The notes: generated from the sequence alone by a model not told the origin. A stretch of 64,000 bases of DNA from a candidate division NC10 bacterium CSP1-5 (GCA_001443495.1 LDXR01000012.1:37117-101116); one strand, 5' to 3'; shown: positions 49,571 to 56,865, numbered from the stretch's first letter. Translations and numbers: made by a program.

Positions 49571-49594
49571 AGCCCGGAAGGTCCGGGCTTTTTT
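49571..49594. terminator. Bidirectional terminator between cytochrome and tRNA-Ala
   Basis: AGCCCGG (49571-49577) and CCGGGCT (49583-49589) form a perfect stem over AAGGT, with T6 after it and A5 before it, so it can stop transcription from both sides: the operon on the plus strand and the tRNA gene on the minus strand. Confidence 0.85.
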
Positions 49595-49600
49595 GTTGCC

Positions 49601-49676
49601 TGGTGGAGCTGAGGGGATTCGAACCCCCGACCTCGTGACTGCCAGTCACGCGCGCTCCCAACTGCGCCACAGCCCC
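49601..49676 (-). tRNA. tRNA-Ala, anticodon GGC
   Basis: A complete 76-base tRNA with the 3' CCA encoded. On the minus strand the acceptor stem GGGGCTG/CAGCTCC (G-T pair included), the D arm GCGCAGTTGGGAGCGC, the anticodon stem CGTGA/TCACG around loop CTGGCAG (anticodon GGC, reading GCC/GCU) and the T arm with GGTTCGAATCC are all present. An own promoter lies upstream and a terminator downstream. Confidence 0.97.
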
Positions 49677-49696
49677 GTAACGAGAGATGGAAATTG

Positions 49697-49726
49697 TTCA
49701 TACCGCTCGCCCCCGTCTTCTGTCAA
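49697..49726 (-). promoter_or_regulatory. Promoter of tRNA-Ala
   Basis: On the minus strand TTGACA (49721-49726), 18-base spacer, TATGAA (49697-49702). The mature tRNA starts at 49676, about 20 bases further, which fits a short 5' leader. Confidence 0.6.
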
Positions 49727-49739
49727 GGGAAAAGCAAAT

Positions 49740-49857
49740 ATCTTGCCCTGAGCCTTGCCGTGAGCCTGTCGAACGGCTGTCGAAAGGACCTGTGGTGAGC
49801 TACGGCCTGAGCGTGTCGAATCCCTGTCGAACCACCTGCCTTGAGCCCGTCGAAAGG
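49740..49857. repeat. Array of CCTGAGCCTGTCGAA-type repeats
   Basis: Five degenerate copies of the word (C/T)(C/T)TGAGC(C/G)TGTCGAA(C/A/T) in the 424-base gap between tRNA-Ala and the phosphatase gene: CCTGAGCCTTGCCGTGAGC, GCCTGTCGAACGG, GAGCGTGTCGAATCC and GAGCCCGTCGAAAGG are examples. The word CCTGAGCCTGTCGAA(AGG) is a very widespread bacterial intergenic repeat. Half-copies GCTGTCGAA and CCCTGTCGAA are mixed in. Confidence 0.7.
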
Positions 49858-49948
49858 TTGACACCCTCCCCCAACCCCTCTAGAGTATTGGCCACTTTTG
49901 GCCCGCGATGCTTTTGGGTTTTGCTGATCAGGACCGGGCAGTTATAAT
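49858..49948 (+). promoter_or_regulatory. Two promoter-like sequences upstream of the phosphatase gene
   Basis: First: TTGACA at 49858-49863, 17 bases, TAGAGT at 49881-49886, starting in the last repeat unit. Second: TTGCTG at 49921-49926, 16 bases, TATAAT at 49943-49948. Both point to the phosphatase start at 50101. A GGCCACTTTTGGCC stem lies between them (49890-49903). Confidence 0.45.
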
Positions 49949-50100
49949 CGCCCCACGGAGGATGCCTTCACGGAGCACGGGGTGGCGATGCTTTCTAGTG
50001 TTCTCCGCAGCAAGCGCGCGAAACGTGCAGATCTTCGGGTCAGTTGCACGCGGCGAGGCGGACGAAGCTTCCAGCAGGCCCACTTCTTAGGAGAAGCCAC

Positions 50101-51567
50101 ATGGGCTTGAAGCTCGGTCCTATTGTCGGAGAGGTGACCCATTCGAGTGCGAAGATATGGTTTCGCACCGATGCCGAAGGGAGGCACACCTGTCATGTCT
50201 TCACCGACTCTACCCCCCCCACAGAGGTTCCGGGTTCCCCCTGGGAAGTGGTGATCTCGCGGCAGGCGGGGCACGCGGCGACGGTTCAGGTCGCCCTTCC
50301 CGATGCGGACCAGGTCTACTATTACGACATCCGAGGGCCCGGGGGCAGCACCATCCTACCTGGAGGGCGGCTCGCTTTCAAAAATGCCCCTGCCCCCGGA
50401 ACGTCAGCCGGTTTCACCCTTGCCTTCGTCTCGTGTCACAAACCTTTTGAGTATGACGAGGCGCAGCGGTTCTTGATGTGGGACCAGATGTCCGCAGTCT
50501 TCCCTGCGAAGAATGTCCGCTTCCTCCTGATGATCGGGGACCAGGTCTACGCGGACAGGGCTTACGAGAAGGCATCCCAGGGGGAGCCGGCTGTAGAAGC
50601 CTACCGAGACGTCTACCAGGAATACTGGAAACACGAGTCGGTGATGAAGATTCTCGGCAGGTACCCCACCTATATGATCTGGGACGACCACGAAATCCGC
50701 GACGGCTGGGGGTCAGGGGAGGACGACCACAAAATGGCCCCACAAAAAATCTTCACTGTTGCGCGTCAAGTCTACCGTGAGTTTCAGCACAGTCACAACC
50801 CGATGAGCTTTGGGCCGGAAGCCCAGCACTACGCCTTTGAATTTGGCCAGGCCGGGTTCCTGGTCCTAGATCTCAGGGGTCATCGGAACCTGTCCCGCAG
50901 CACGGACGAGCGTCCCCTCCTGGGCACCAAGCAGTGGGACGATATCACGGAATGGCTTACAAAAAAGGCCCAGAACTACCGGGTTCTGTTTATTGTATGC
51001 AGCGTCCCCATGATCTACATCCCGCTGACCGCGGCAGATGACTTGGGAAGGTTCTTTGGGTCCCCCAGGGACCATTGGTCGTATGAGAAGAACAGGCCTG
51101 AGTGGCGGGACTTGGTTGGGCTACTCTTCGACGTACTGAATAAGAGGGTGGAAGAGAATGGGAATCCCCAGAAAATCATCATTCTGGGGGGCAACGTGCA
51201 TGAGGGGACCGTAGCAGAGATCCAGTCCTATTCCCCGCGCCACAAGGGCCGCCGCGACGTGATCTACCAGTTCACCTCATCTCCCATCGCTAATAGACCG
51301 GTATCCTGGCAAAGGCTTTATGGCCTCTACGGCAGTAATATCGAGTTCGGTGACACGTTCGAATACACCGGCACCGTCCGGGGTCGTTTCCCGGAGAGGA
51401 ATCTTGGCTTGGTCCATGTGAACTACGATTCCAATAAGACTAAGGTTGACTTCGAACTCCATCGAGAGGGGGAGGACCCTCTTCATTTTTCCACTGATGA
51501 AAAGCGTACTGACCCCCGTCCGAATGAGGACCTCTTGCCACCGTGGCGGTGGGGCGGCCCGGGGTAA
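50101..51567 (+). CDS. PhoD-like alkaline phosphatase/phosphodiesterase
   Basis: A 488-residue metallophosphatase of the PhoD-like family. An Fn3/purple-acid-like N-terminal part (~1-100) precedes the catalytic domain with SCHKPFEYDEA, LLMIGDQVYADRAYE, MIWDDHEIRDGWGSGEDD and LGGNVHEGTV, which provide the calcium and iron ligands. It would release phosphate from organic esters or teichoic-acid-like polymers. No export signal is visible, unlike secreted PhoD enzymes. AGGAGA precedes ATG 50101; residues from the longer frame at 50044 do not fit. Confidence 0.88.
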   Translation: MGLKLGPIVGEVTHSSAKIWFRTDAEGRHTCHVFTDSTPPTEVPGSPWEVVISRQAGHAATVQVALPDADQVYYYDIRGPGGSTILPGGRLAFKNAPAPGTSAGFTLAFVSCHKPFEYDEAQRFLMWDQMSAVFPAKNVRFLLMIGDQVYADRAYEKASQGEPAVEAYRDVYQEYWKHESVMKILGRYPTYMIWDDHEIRDGWGSGEDDHKMAPQKIFTVARQVYREFQHSHNPMSFGPEAQHYAFEFGQAGFLVLDLRGHRNLSRSTDERPLLGTKQWDDITEWLTKKAQNYRVLFIVCSVPMIYIPLTAADDLGRFFGSPRDHWSYEKNRPEWRDLVGLLFDVLNKRVEENGNPQKIIILGGNVHEGTVAEIQSYSPRHKGRRDVIYQFTSSPIANRPVSWQRLYGLYGSNIEFGDTFEYTGTVRGRFPERNLGLVHVNYDSNKTKVDFELHREGEDPLHFSTDEKRTDPRPNEDLLPPWRWGGPG

Positions 51568-51616
51568 GAAGGTCATGCGTTTGCCTACCACAGGCGGGGT
51601 GTCAACAAAATACCCC

Positions 51617-51646
51617 TTGACAGGACCCGGGGGAAAAGGGTAGCGT
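51617..51646 (+). promoter_or_regulatory. Promoter of csp copy 1
   Basis: TTGACA at 51617-51622, 18 bases, TAGCGT at 51641-51646. It is preceded by the AACAAAATACCCC stretch shared with copy 2 (52125-52137). Seven bases after the -10 the conserved word AGCTTTCGTGAT begins (51653). Confidence 0.65.
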
Positions 51647-51652
51647 CAGCGC

Positions 51653-51806
51653 AGCTTTCGTGATTGGCTTGTTGTGGAAACGGGAACCGCAAGGGCTTCA
51701 TGAAACGCCCTTGCGGTTTTTGTATGCCGTCGGGTCCCGCCGCGGTGGGGCCTCGCCTCCCGGGCGGTCCCCGGGGATCCTTACACGAAGGGAGGGAGAA
51801 CAGCAC
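51653..51806 (+). promoter_or_regulatory. Structured cold-shock leader, copy 1
   Basis: A 154-base leader. From the predicted start: AGCTTTCGTGAT (51653-51664); an intrinsic-terminator-like hairpin AACCGCAAGGGC (51685-51696) / GCCCTTGCGGTT (51707-51718) followed by a T run to 51721; a second stem GGTCCCGC / GTGGGGCC (51732-51751); a third stem around TCCCGG / CCGGGG (51768-51776); then GGGAGGGAGAA ribosome-binding site and the csp ATG. All elements recur in copies 2 and 3. The length is close to the 159-base leader of E. coli cspA, but the sequence is unrelated. Confidence 0.7.
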
Positions 51807-52010
51807 ATGCGAAGCACTGGCTCCGTGAAGTGGTTCAACGACGCCAAGGGCTACGGATTCATCTCGCGACCGGACGGCGACGATGTTTTCGTGCACCATA
51901 CGGCGATCCAGGGCGAAGGATTCAAAAGCCTGAGCGAAGGCCAGGAGGTTGAGTTCGACGTCGTGGACGGACCAAAGGGCAAGCAGGCGGCGAACGTCGT
52001 CAAGCGCTAA
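51807..52010 (+). CDS. Cold-shock domain protein, copy 1
   Basis: A 67-residue CspA-family single OB-fold protein binding RNA/ssDNA. RNP1 reads KGYGFISRP and RNP2 DVFVHHTAI. It acts as an RNA chaperone and antiterminator in the family. Together with copy 2 (52327) it forms a tandem duplication of about 521 bases, including leader and terminator; copy 1 and copy 2 share 59-60 of 67 residues. The start ATG 51807 follows GGGAGGGAGAA; upstream residues of the longer frame are leader sequence. Confidence 0.95.
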   Translation: MRSTGSVKWFNDAKGYGFISRPDGDDVFVHHTAIQGEGFKSLSEGQEVEFDVVDGPKGKQAANVVKR

Positions 52011-52034
52011 CCGATCCGATCCCGTTGTGGATAG

Positions 52035-52071
52035 CAAGGGCCCCGAGATCCTCGGGGCCCTTGCGCTTTTT
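52035..52071 (+). terminator. Terminator of csp copy 1
   Basis: CAAGGGCCCCGAG (52035-52047) and CTCGGGGCCCTTG (52051-52063) pair over all 13 bases with a 3-base loop, followed by CGCTTTTT. Copy 2 has an identical hairpin and copy 3 a near-identical one. Confidence 0.9.
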
Positions 52072-52137
52072 CCCGGGCCTCGCTGGGACCGCTGTCAAGG
52101 CCAGGCGCGACGGGCGCCCGTCCTGACAAAATACCCC

Positions 52138-52167
52138 TTGACAGGACCCGGGGGAAAAGAGTAGCGT
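52138..52167 (+). promoter_or_regulatory. Promoter of csp copy 2
   Basis: TTGACA at 52138-52143, 18-base spacer, TAGCGT at 52162-52167, nearly identical to copy 1 including GACCCGGGGGAAAA between the elements. The conserved AGCTTTCGTGAT starts seven bases downstream (52174). Confidence 0.65.
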
Positions 52168-52173
52168 CGGCAG

Positions 52174-52326
52174 AGCTTTCGTGATCCGCTCGTTGTGATC
52201 GTCAAGACCGCAAGGGCTTCATAGAAAGCCCCTGCGGTTTTTTTATGCCGTCGGGCCCCGCTGCGGCGGGACCGCGCCCCCCGGAGAGACCCGGGGATCC
52301 TTACACGAAGGGAGGGAGAAGAGCAG
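52174..52326 (+). promoter_or_regulatory. Structured cold-shock leader, copy 2
   Basis: Same plan as copy 1 in 153 bases: AGCTTTCGTGAT (52174-52185); terminator-like stem ACCGCAAGGGC (52207-52217) / GCCCCTGCGGT (52228-52238) with a T7 run to 52244; second stem GGCCCCGC / GCGGGACC (52254-52273); third stem CCCCGG / CCGGGG; GGGAGGGAGAA ribosome-binding site. Between copies the loops differ but the stems are kept, partly by paired changes. Confidence 0.7.
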
Positions 52327-52530
52327 ATGCGAAGCACTGGCACCGTGAAGTGGTTCAACGACGCCAAGGGCTACGGATTCATCGCGCGACCGGAAGGTCC
52401 CGATGTTTTCGTGCACCATACGGCGATCCAGGGCGACGGATTCAAGACCCTGACCGAAGGCCAGGAGGTTGAGTTCGACGTCGTGGACGGACCAAAGGGC
52501 AAGCAGGCGGCGAACGTCGTCAAGCGCTAA
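52327..52530 (+). CDS. Cold-shock domain protein, copy 2
   Basis: A 67-residue CspA-family protein, tandem paralogue of copy 1. RNP1 KGYGFIARP and RNP2 DVFVHHTAI are intact. Differences to copy 1 are conservative (for example EGPD for DGDD). It has its own promoter, leader and terminator, so the two genes are separate transcription units. It should bind RNA and relieve secondary structure, possibly including its own leader. Confidence 0.95.
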   Translation: MRSTGTVKWFNDAKGYGFIARPEGPDVFVHHTAIQGDGFKTLTEGQEVEFDVVDGPKGKQAANVVKR

Positions 52531-52554
52531 CCGATCCGATCCCATTCTAAATAG

Positions 52555-52591
52555 CAAGGGCCCCGAGATCCTCGGGGCCCTTGCGCTTTTT
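52555..52591 (+). terminator. Terminator of csp copy 2
   Basis: Identical 13-base-pair stem to copy 1 (CAAGGGCCCCGAG / CTCGGGGCCCTTG) followed by CGCTTTTT. It ends eight bases before the stop of the minus-strand membrane protein gene. Confidence 0.9.
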
Positions 52592-52598
52592 CCCCAGC

Positions 52599-53048
52599 CT
52601 ACCGGGACCGAAAGTACGGCCCGAGGTCGTAGACGAAGATCCCGACAAAATACATGATCGCCCCAACCACGGAAGCCGCGATGACGGCGAACACGAGCTG
52701 TCCCAAGAGGGGCAAGGTATTCTGGCGCACCTGCCGGGGCAGAAGGAAAAAGAGCAATGGCAGGATGATTCCCATGCCGATCAGGACTTCCGTACCGAGC
52801 CCGGTGGTTACGCGACCCCAGAAAGTCCAGGGAAGGCTTTTCCACGAGTTCAACACGGCTTTCGCGGCCCACGTGCCACGAGAGGCCCGGATTTGCGCGA
52901 GGTAGATTCCGGCCGAGGCCCCCAGGATGACTGCGGCCATCCACAGCAATCGAACGAACCAACTGGGATGATCTGCAGACGAAGTTCTGTACTCGGTCAC
53001 CGCTCTTGCCCTCCCGTCCGCCCGAAAAGCGGAACGGCACCCCGTCAT
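52599..53048 (-). CDS. Membrane protein of unknown function
   Basis: A 149-residue protein with three hydrophobic helices (~33-52, ~88-103, ~118-140) and basic loops. I do not recognise a family. The helices and the loop WKSLPWTFWGRVTTGLGTEV are plausible coding sequence, and its stop lies just behind the csp copy 2 terminator. The start is uncertain: ATG 53048 is taken, but GTG 53000 would begin closer to the first helix. Confidence 0.5.
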   Translation of the reverse strand: MTGCRSAFRADGRARAVTEYRTSSADHPSWFVRLLWMAAVILGASAGIYLAQIRASRGTWAAKAVLNSWKSLPWTFWGRVTTGLGTEVLIGMGIILPLLFFLLPRQVRQNTLPLLGQLVFAVIAASVVGAIMYFVGIFVYDLGPYFRSR

Positions 53049-53105
53049 CCGAAGAGCATTGCAACGATTGTGCCGGAAGTATCGCGTTCACCGGCCATTA
53101 TCATC

Positions 53106-53134
53106 TTGACACGGGCACGGAAGAAAGGTTAAGC
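53106..53134 (+). promoter_or_regulatory. Possible promoter of the Bor-like gene
   Basis: TTGACA at 53106-53111, 17-base spacer, TTAAGC at 53129-53134 (weak -10). The Bor-like ATG is at 53176. Confidence 0.4.
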
Positions 53135-53175
53135 AAAGGGTAGTTTGTGGAGACACTGGGTCAGGGGGGTAGACA

Positions 53176-53538
53176 ATGAAAAACCGCATCGGCTCCATTG
53201 CGTTCCTGAAACGCGGGTTTCCGGTTCTCGTGCTCGTGGCGGGTCTGGCGTGGGCTCAAGGCTGCGCGACCTACCGAGTTACACCCCCCGATTCGTTCCC
53301 AGCGGACCCCACTTACCGCAAAGCGACGATGCATGCATTTTTCTGGGGAACCTGGAATGACCCCGAAGTCCTGCCTGCAGATTGCGGGCGAGAAGCGATT
53401 AACGATGTCAGAATCCAACGGAACTATCTCCATGACCTGGCGAGCGTCCTCACCCTTGGGATCTGGATGCCAATCGAGGTCGAATTTCGCTGCGCGTCGG
53501 CGCGTATCCGTGAAGGGGCACCAATCAAGCCGAGGTAG
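53176..53538 (+). CDS. Bor-like lipoprotein
   Basis: A 120-residue exported lipoprotein: basic N-terminus, hydrophobic helix (~13-28) and lipobox AQGCATY (Cys30). The mature part has the order of features of lambda Bor/Iss proteins: TMHAFFWGT, a Cys (PADCGREAINDVRI), a hydrophobic LHDLASVLTLGIWMPIEVEF segment and a terminal Cys. In enterobacteria Bor-type proteins are phage-borne and linked to serum resistance. The match here is by pattern, not by strong identity. GGGGGG precedes ATG 53176. It lies 46 bases upstream of the FAD oxidase gene. Confidence 0.6.
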   Translation: MKNRIGSIAFLKRGFPVLVLVAGLAWAQGCATYRVTPPDSFPADPTYRKATMHAFFWGTWNDPEVLPADCGREAINDVRIQRNYLHDLASVLTLGIWMPIEVEFRCASARIREGAPIKPR

Positions 53539-53584
53539 CCAAGAGCACAGGCCGCGGGCGCTGACGAATCAAAGGAGACATGCC

Positions 53585-55114
53585 ATGCCGAGATCTTCGT
53601 TTCGCGGCGACATACATTCGTGGGAAGGCCGGCACCAAGCGTACACGCAGACGATCGAAGGATACTATAATTTCTCTGTAGCCCCACCTGGCGACGCGTT
53701 GGAGGAATACAACCGAGTCACAAAGGAACTTCAAGACATGATCGCCGAGGCGATTCAGACGGGAAAAACTTTGCGTGCAATGGGCGCCTCCTGGTCATTG
53801 AGCAAGGTCGGGGTGACGGAGCATAGGCTGATCAACACGAAGAATCTGAGCCTTGCATTTCCTCTCGACAATGCGTCTATCTCCCCGGAATATGCCGGTG
53901 ATCGTGCTAAGCTGCGGTTCATGGAGGCTGGCGGCGAGATTGGTCGGATCAATCAGTATCTCTTCGATCACAGGTTGTCCCTCAAAGCCTCGGGATCGAA
54001 CAATGGGCAGACATTGGCCGGCGCTGTGTCCACCGGAACGCACGGTGCGGCGTTCAAGTTCGGAGCCACTCCGGACTTTGTCGTGGGCATACACCTCATT
54101 ACCGGGCCGTCCACACAGGTGTATTTGCAGCGCGCATCCTATCCGGTCGTCAATCCAGGTTTTGCTGCAGCGCTGGGCGCGGAGTTGAAGAATGACGACA
54201 CATTGTTCAATGCGGCATTGGTCAGTTTCGGCTCCTTTGGCATCATCCATGGGATGTTGATCGAAGCCCGGGAACTCTTCCTCCTGCATGCGTACCGATC
54301 CTTCCAGCCATTCAATTCGGCACTGAAGACCGCGATGTCCACGCTGAATTTCTCGGAGCTCAATCTGCCCAAACCAGCCGCTGACCTGTATCACTTCCAG
54401 GTGTACTTCAATCCGAACGAAGGTACTCCTCCGGAGGAGGCCGCAGTCTTGTTGATGTTCGAAGCTCCTTGGACAGAGGGGTATCAACCCCCACCCTGGG
54501 ACGATGCTGAGCCAGGTCCCGGCGCTTCGGGGCTGGAGATCATCGCAGCACTCATAGGTGCGATCCCCGATCCTCTGACCGGGTTAGCGAGGCCGGCCGT
54601 GAGTGCGCGGATACGGGCCCACCTCAGGCCCTATGCCATCACAGGGACCTTCAAAGATCTCTTCCGCAACGAGAAAGCCGAGGGCAAGCTCTTTGTGTCT
54701 GACATCGGTGTTCCCTTGTCGAGATCGCTCGAGGCACTTTCTATCGCGTTCGATACCTACGCGAATTTCGACACGGTGCTCCCGATGACCTGTATGATGC
54801 GCTTTGTGGCAAAGACGAAGGCGCTCTTGGGCTTTACGAAATTCGATCCCACCTGCACCCTGGAAATTGACGCACCAAACACGCCAAAGGTGCGGGAATA
54901 CGCCAATGCGGTGTGGACCAGGCTCGAGCAAGCCGGCATACCCTTTACGATGCACTGGGGCAAGTTCAACTGGTTTCTGACGCCGGCCCGTGTACAGAGC
55001 ATGTACGGGGAGAACGTTCAAAAGTGGATAGACAGCCGGGAGACCTTGTTGAGCCCAGAGGTGAGAAGCGTGTTTACGAATGACTTTCTGAGATCGGTGG
55101 GGCTCGCCACCTGA
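53585..55114 (+). CDS. FAD-dependent oxidase, VAO / sugar-lactone oxidase type
   Basis: A 509-residue flavoprotein. The PCMH-type FAD domain (~30-215) shows TLRAMGASWSLSKVGVTEHR and KASGSNNGQTLAGAVSTGTHG, and the C-terminal half fits a D-arabinono-1,4-lactone-oxidase-like substrate domain, including FTMHWGKFNWF near the end. It would oxidise an alcohol or sugar lactone with oxygen or another acceptor; no His/Cys for covalent FAD was identified by eye. AAAGGAG precedes ATG 53585 by seven bases. It lies just behind the Bor-like gene. Confidence 0.82.
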   Translation: MPRSSFRGDIHSWEGRHQAYTQTIEGYYNFSVAPPGDALEEYNRVTKELQDMIAEAIQTGKTLRAMGASWSLSKVGVTEHRLINTKNLSLAFPLDNASISPEYAGDRAKLRFMEAGGEIGRINQYLFDHRLSLKASGSNNGQTLAGAVSTGTHGAAFKFGATPDFVVGIHLITGPSTQVYLQRASYPVVNPGFAAALGAELKNDDTLFNAALVSFGSFGIIHGMLIEARELFLLHAYRSFQPFNSALKTAMSTLNFSELNLPKPAADLYHFQVYFNPNEGTPPEEAAVLLMFEAPWTEGYQPPPWDDAEPGPGASGLEIIAALIGAIPDPLTGLARPAVSARIRAHLRPYAITGTFKDLFRNEKAEGKLFVSDIGVPLSRSLEALSIAFDTYANFDTVLPMTCMMRFVAKTKALLGFTKFDPTCTLEIDAPNTPKVREYANAVWTRLEQAGIPFTMHWGKFNWFLTPARVQSMYGENVQKWIDSRETLLSPEVRSVFTNDFLRSVGLAT

Positions 55115-55156
55115 ATCCCCGGCGATTCAAATGGGCCGCCGCGCGAGTCTCGCAGT

Positions 55157-55531
55157 TTACCCCGGAAGGACAGGCTGCTTACGCTGTTCAGCCTCATGCT
55201 TCTTGATGTCCTTGACGTTCTTGACATACATGAGTATCGCATTCCAGAAGCCTGAGCCGCCACTGGCCAGGAAGCCGAGGGCGAGAGTCCCGGTCAGAGT
55301 GTCCCATTTCTCCATGCCCTGGATTGCCGGACGGGCAAGTAGTGCAGTGATAATACCAGCGAGGACCGCCAGCGCCTGGAGGCCGGCCCTCCTCCACCCC
55401 TCCTTCTTTGGATCGCTGTTCTCCTGATTGAGACTGGGGAATACCCCCTTGATGATCTCTACCAGCCGCTCGGAGGCCACGCTGAGAGACACCAACAGCG
55501 CAACTAAGGCGTACAGAGTGGAAGTCTCCAT
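55157..55531 (-). CDS. Small membrane protein with charged tail
   Basis: A 124-residue protein with two to three hydrophobic helices (~5-20, ~52-68, ~82-103) separated by a charged loop, and a basic C-terminal tail (VKNVKDIKKHEAEQRKQ). I do not recognise the family; the pattern ALVSLSVASERLVEIIKGVFPSL reminds one of phage-like holin or small anchor proteins. AAAGGAGAAACAG lies directly before ATG 55531, a good start. It converges with the FAD oxidase gene. Confidence 0.6.
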   Translation of the reverse strand: METSTLYALVALLVSLSVASERLVEIIKGVFPSLNQENSDPKKEGWRRAGLQALAVLAGIITALLARPAIQGMEKWDTLTGTLALGFLASGGSGFWNAILMYVKNVKDIKKHEAEQRKQPVLPG

Positions 55532-55638
55532 CTGTTTCTCCTTTCGTGGGTATTGCCGTTGCCGCAGAGTCTCGGGTTCATGAAAAAGTCGCGTGAGCAG
55601 CTCATGAGTGGAACCCGTGCGGGGGTCCGGCCCGTGCC

Positions 55639-55890
55639 CTACTTCTTCTCGACGATGACCCGGCCTTTCTCGTTGACGTACACCCGATAGGTATCGCCGG
55701 AGGAGCAGCGGGCGAGGTAGTCGTTGTCACCGAGCTTCGTGAAATTGACGACCTGGCCGCAGGGCTTCCCCTGCAGGGCGATCACCGCGGTCAGATCCTG
55801 CGCCGTATCGATCGGTTTGGCCTGCGCCGTCAGGACCGTGGTGAGGAGCACGGCGCCGAGCCAGCATCCTGCGTTCTCCCTGACACCCAT
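55639..55890 (-). CDS. Small exported protein of unknown function
   Basis: An 83-residue protein with signal peptide (~1-24; LTAQAK cleavage region) and a compact mature part with two Cys (GKPCGQVV and YLARCSSGD) that could form a disulfide, ending with a beta-hairpin-like YRVYVNEKGRVIVEKK. CAAAGGAGGGG precedes ATG 55890. It lies 24 bases behind the next exported-protein gene on the same strand, suggesting an operon. Confidence 0.7.
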   Translation of the reverse strand: MGVRENAGCWLGAVLLTTVLTAQAKPIDTAQDLTAVIALQGKPCGQVVNFTKLGDNDYLARCSSGDTYRVYVNEKGRVIVEKK

Positions 55891-55914
55891 GGACCCCTCC
55901 TTTGCGATGGCCGG

Positions 55915-56367
55915 TTAGAGCCGGACAAACTCCCTGGGATCGGCGAGCTTGCCCCAGAGGATCTCCCGGCCCCTGGCAATTTCCTGACCCAGCGCGGGAT
56001 CCCCATCCTGCAACAATGTGATGACCTTCATGAAGAGGAGGTTGAACTGGTCGCGCAACCGGTCTAACGGCGTCTCCTCTTCGCGGGCATGAAGGCGGCG
56101 GAACCTGTCCATCAGGTCGTCAATCTGGTTTTTCAGCGCCAGCTTTGTGAAAAACCCGATCGCGCTGGTGTCCCGAAGGCGCGCCACGAGCGCTTTGATG
56201 TCGTACTGCTCCGCGACCGTGTCGGGGGGCGCCTCGGTCTCCGCTGGCTTTTTCCCGGTGTCCTCGGCAGGCGGGACACCGCCATTCCCTCCGGCGACGT
56301 GCGTGGCCGCCGTCAGGGCCATCACGAGGGTGGCAAGCGTTAACACGGTCAGATGGCGTATCCTCAT
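55915..56367 (-). CDS. Exported helical protein of unknown function
   Basis: A 150-residue protein with signal peptide (~1-25), a Pro/Glu-rich linker (~28-52) and a helical region (~55-145) with amphipathic stretches such as KNQIDDLMDRFRRLHAREE and LLFMKVITLLQDGD. No family is recognised. ATG 56367 is the first codon of a likely two-gene unit with the small exported protein that follows. Gap 56368-56489 holds no convincing feature. Confidence 0.6.
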   Translation of the reverse strand: MRIRHLTVLTLATLVMALTAATHVAGGNGGVPPAEDTGKKPAETEAPPDTVAEQYDIKALVARLRDTSAIGFFTKLALKNQIDDLMDRFRRLHAREEETPLDRLRDQFNLLFMKVITLLQDGDPALGQEIARGREILWGKLADPREFVRL

Positions 56368-56489
56368 GATGCGATGTCCGCCTCATCACCTGACGACGGT
56401 GGATGGGCAAAAATTCTCCGCGAAGGGCGCCGACGGCACGAGCGTTCACCCTGGTGTTGGATGAGGGGATCTCCGACTCGCTGACCTGC

Positions 56490-56702
56490 TTATGGGGGCC
56501 GCCGCAAGACGCCCTTCGGGAATGGGCCCGCCGGTCCGCGGTCGGTCTTGGAGCCGACGGAATTGCCGCAGCCCTGGCAGAGGTAGTCGTACAGCTCGCC
56601 GTCGGGAAGGATCAAGAGCAGCCGTTGCCGCACCGGCATCGACTGGCGACAGGTATTGCAATAGAGGTGCGACGCCTGCAATTGCTCGAATTGTTTGTGC
56701 AT
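56490..56702 (-). CDS. Small zinc-ribbon protein
   Basis: A 70-residue protein with two CxxC knuckles, YCNTCRQSM (~14) and YLCQGCGNSV (~38-47), separated by a hydrophobic strand-rich stretch MPVRQRLLLILPDGE. This is a treble-clef/zinc-ribbon layout, probably binding one Zn. Function is unknown. GGTGGGG lies upstream of ATG 56702; a longer frame to 56756 has no support. Confidence 0.65.
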   Translation of the reverse strand: MHKQFEQLQASHLYCNTCRQSMPVRQRLLLILPDGELYDYLCQGCGNSVGSKTDRGPAGPFPKGVLRRPP

Positions 56703-56774
56703 GGACCCCACCGGAACGATCCGCCTGATTATGGCCCGCCCGACAGGGGGTGTCAAGGGTGAGGCGGGGGTGGT

Positions 56775-56865
56775 GACATGTCCTGGCGGTGCAGCGGGTA
56801 CAGGGGATACGGAAGGTGCAGAAGGTACAGACGGTACAGCATGTGCAGGGGGTGTGGGCGGTGGC
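56775..56865. repeat. GGT(A/G)CAG word array
   Basis: G-rich array with the words GGTGCAGCGGGTACAGGGGATACGG, GGTGCAGAAGGTACAGACGG and GGTACAGCATGTGCAGG in tandem (given in parts of the pattern GGTRCAG N2-4). This is the fifth word family in the window and lies between the zinc-ribbon gene and the PilZ gene 56899-57570. Confidence 0.55.

Noticed and set aside
49601..49676. Genomic island inserted at tRNA-Ala
   Set aside because: The accessory genes lie on the 5' side of the tRNA; the 3' end faces the operon terminator, and no integrase gene or repeated tRNA end was seen.
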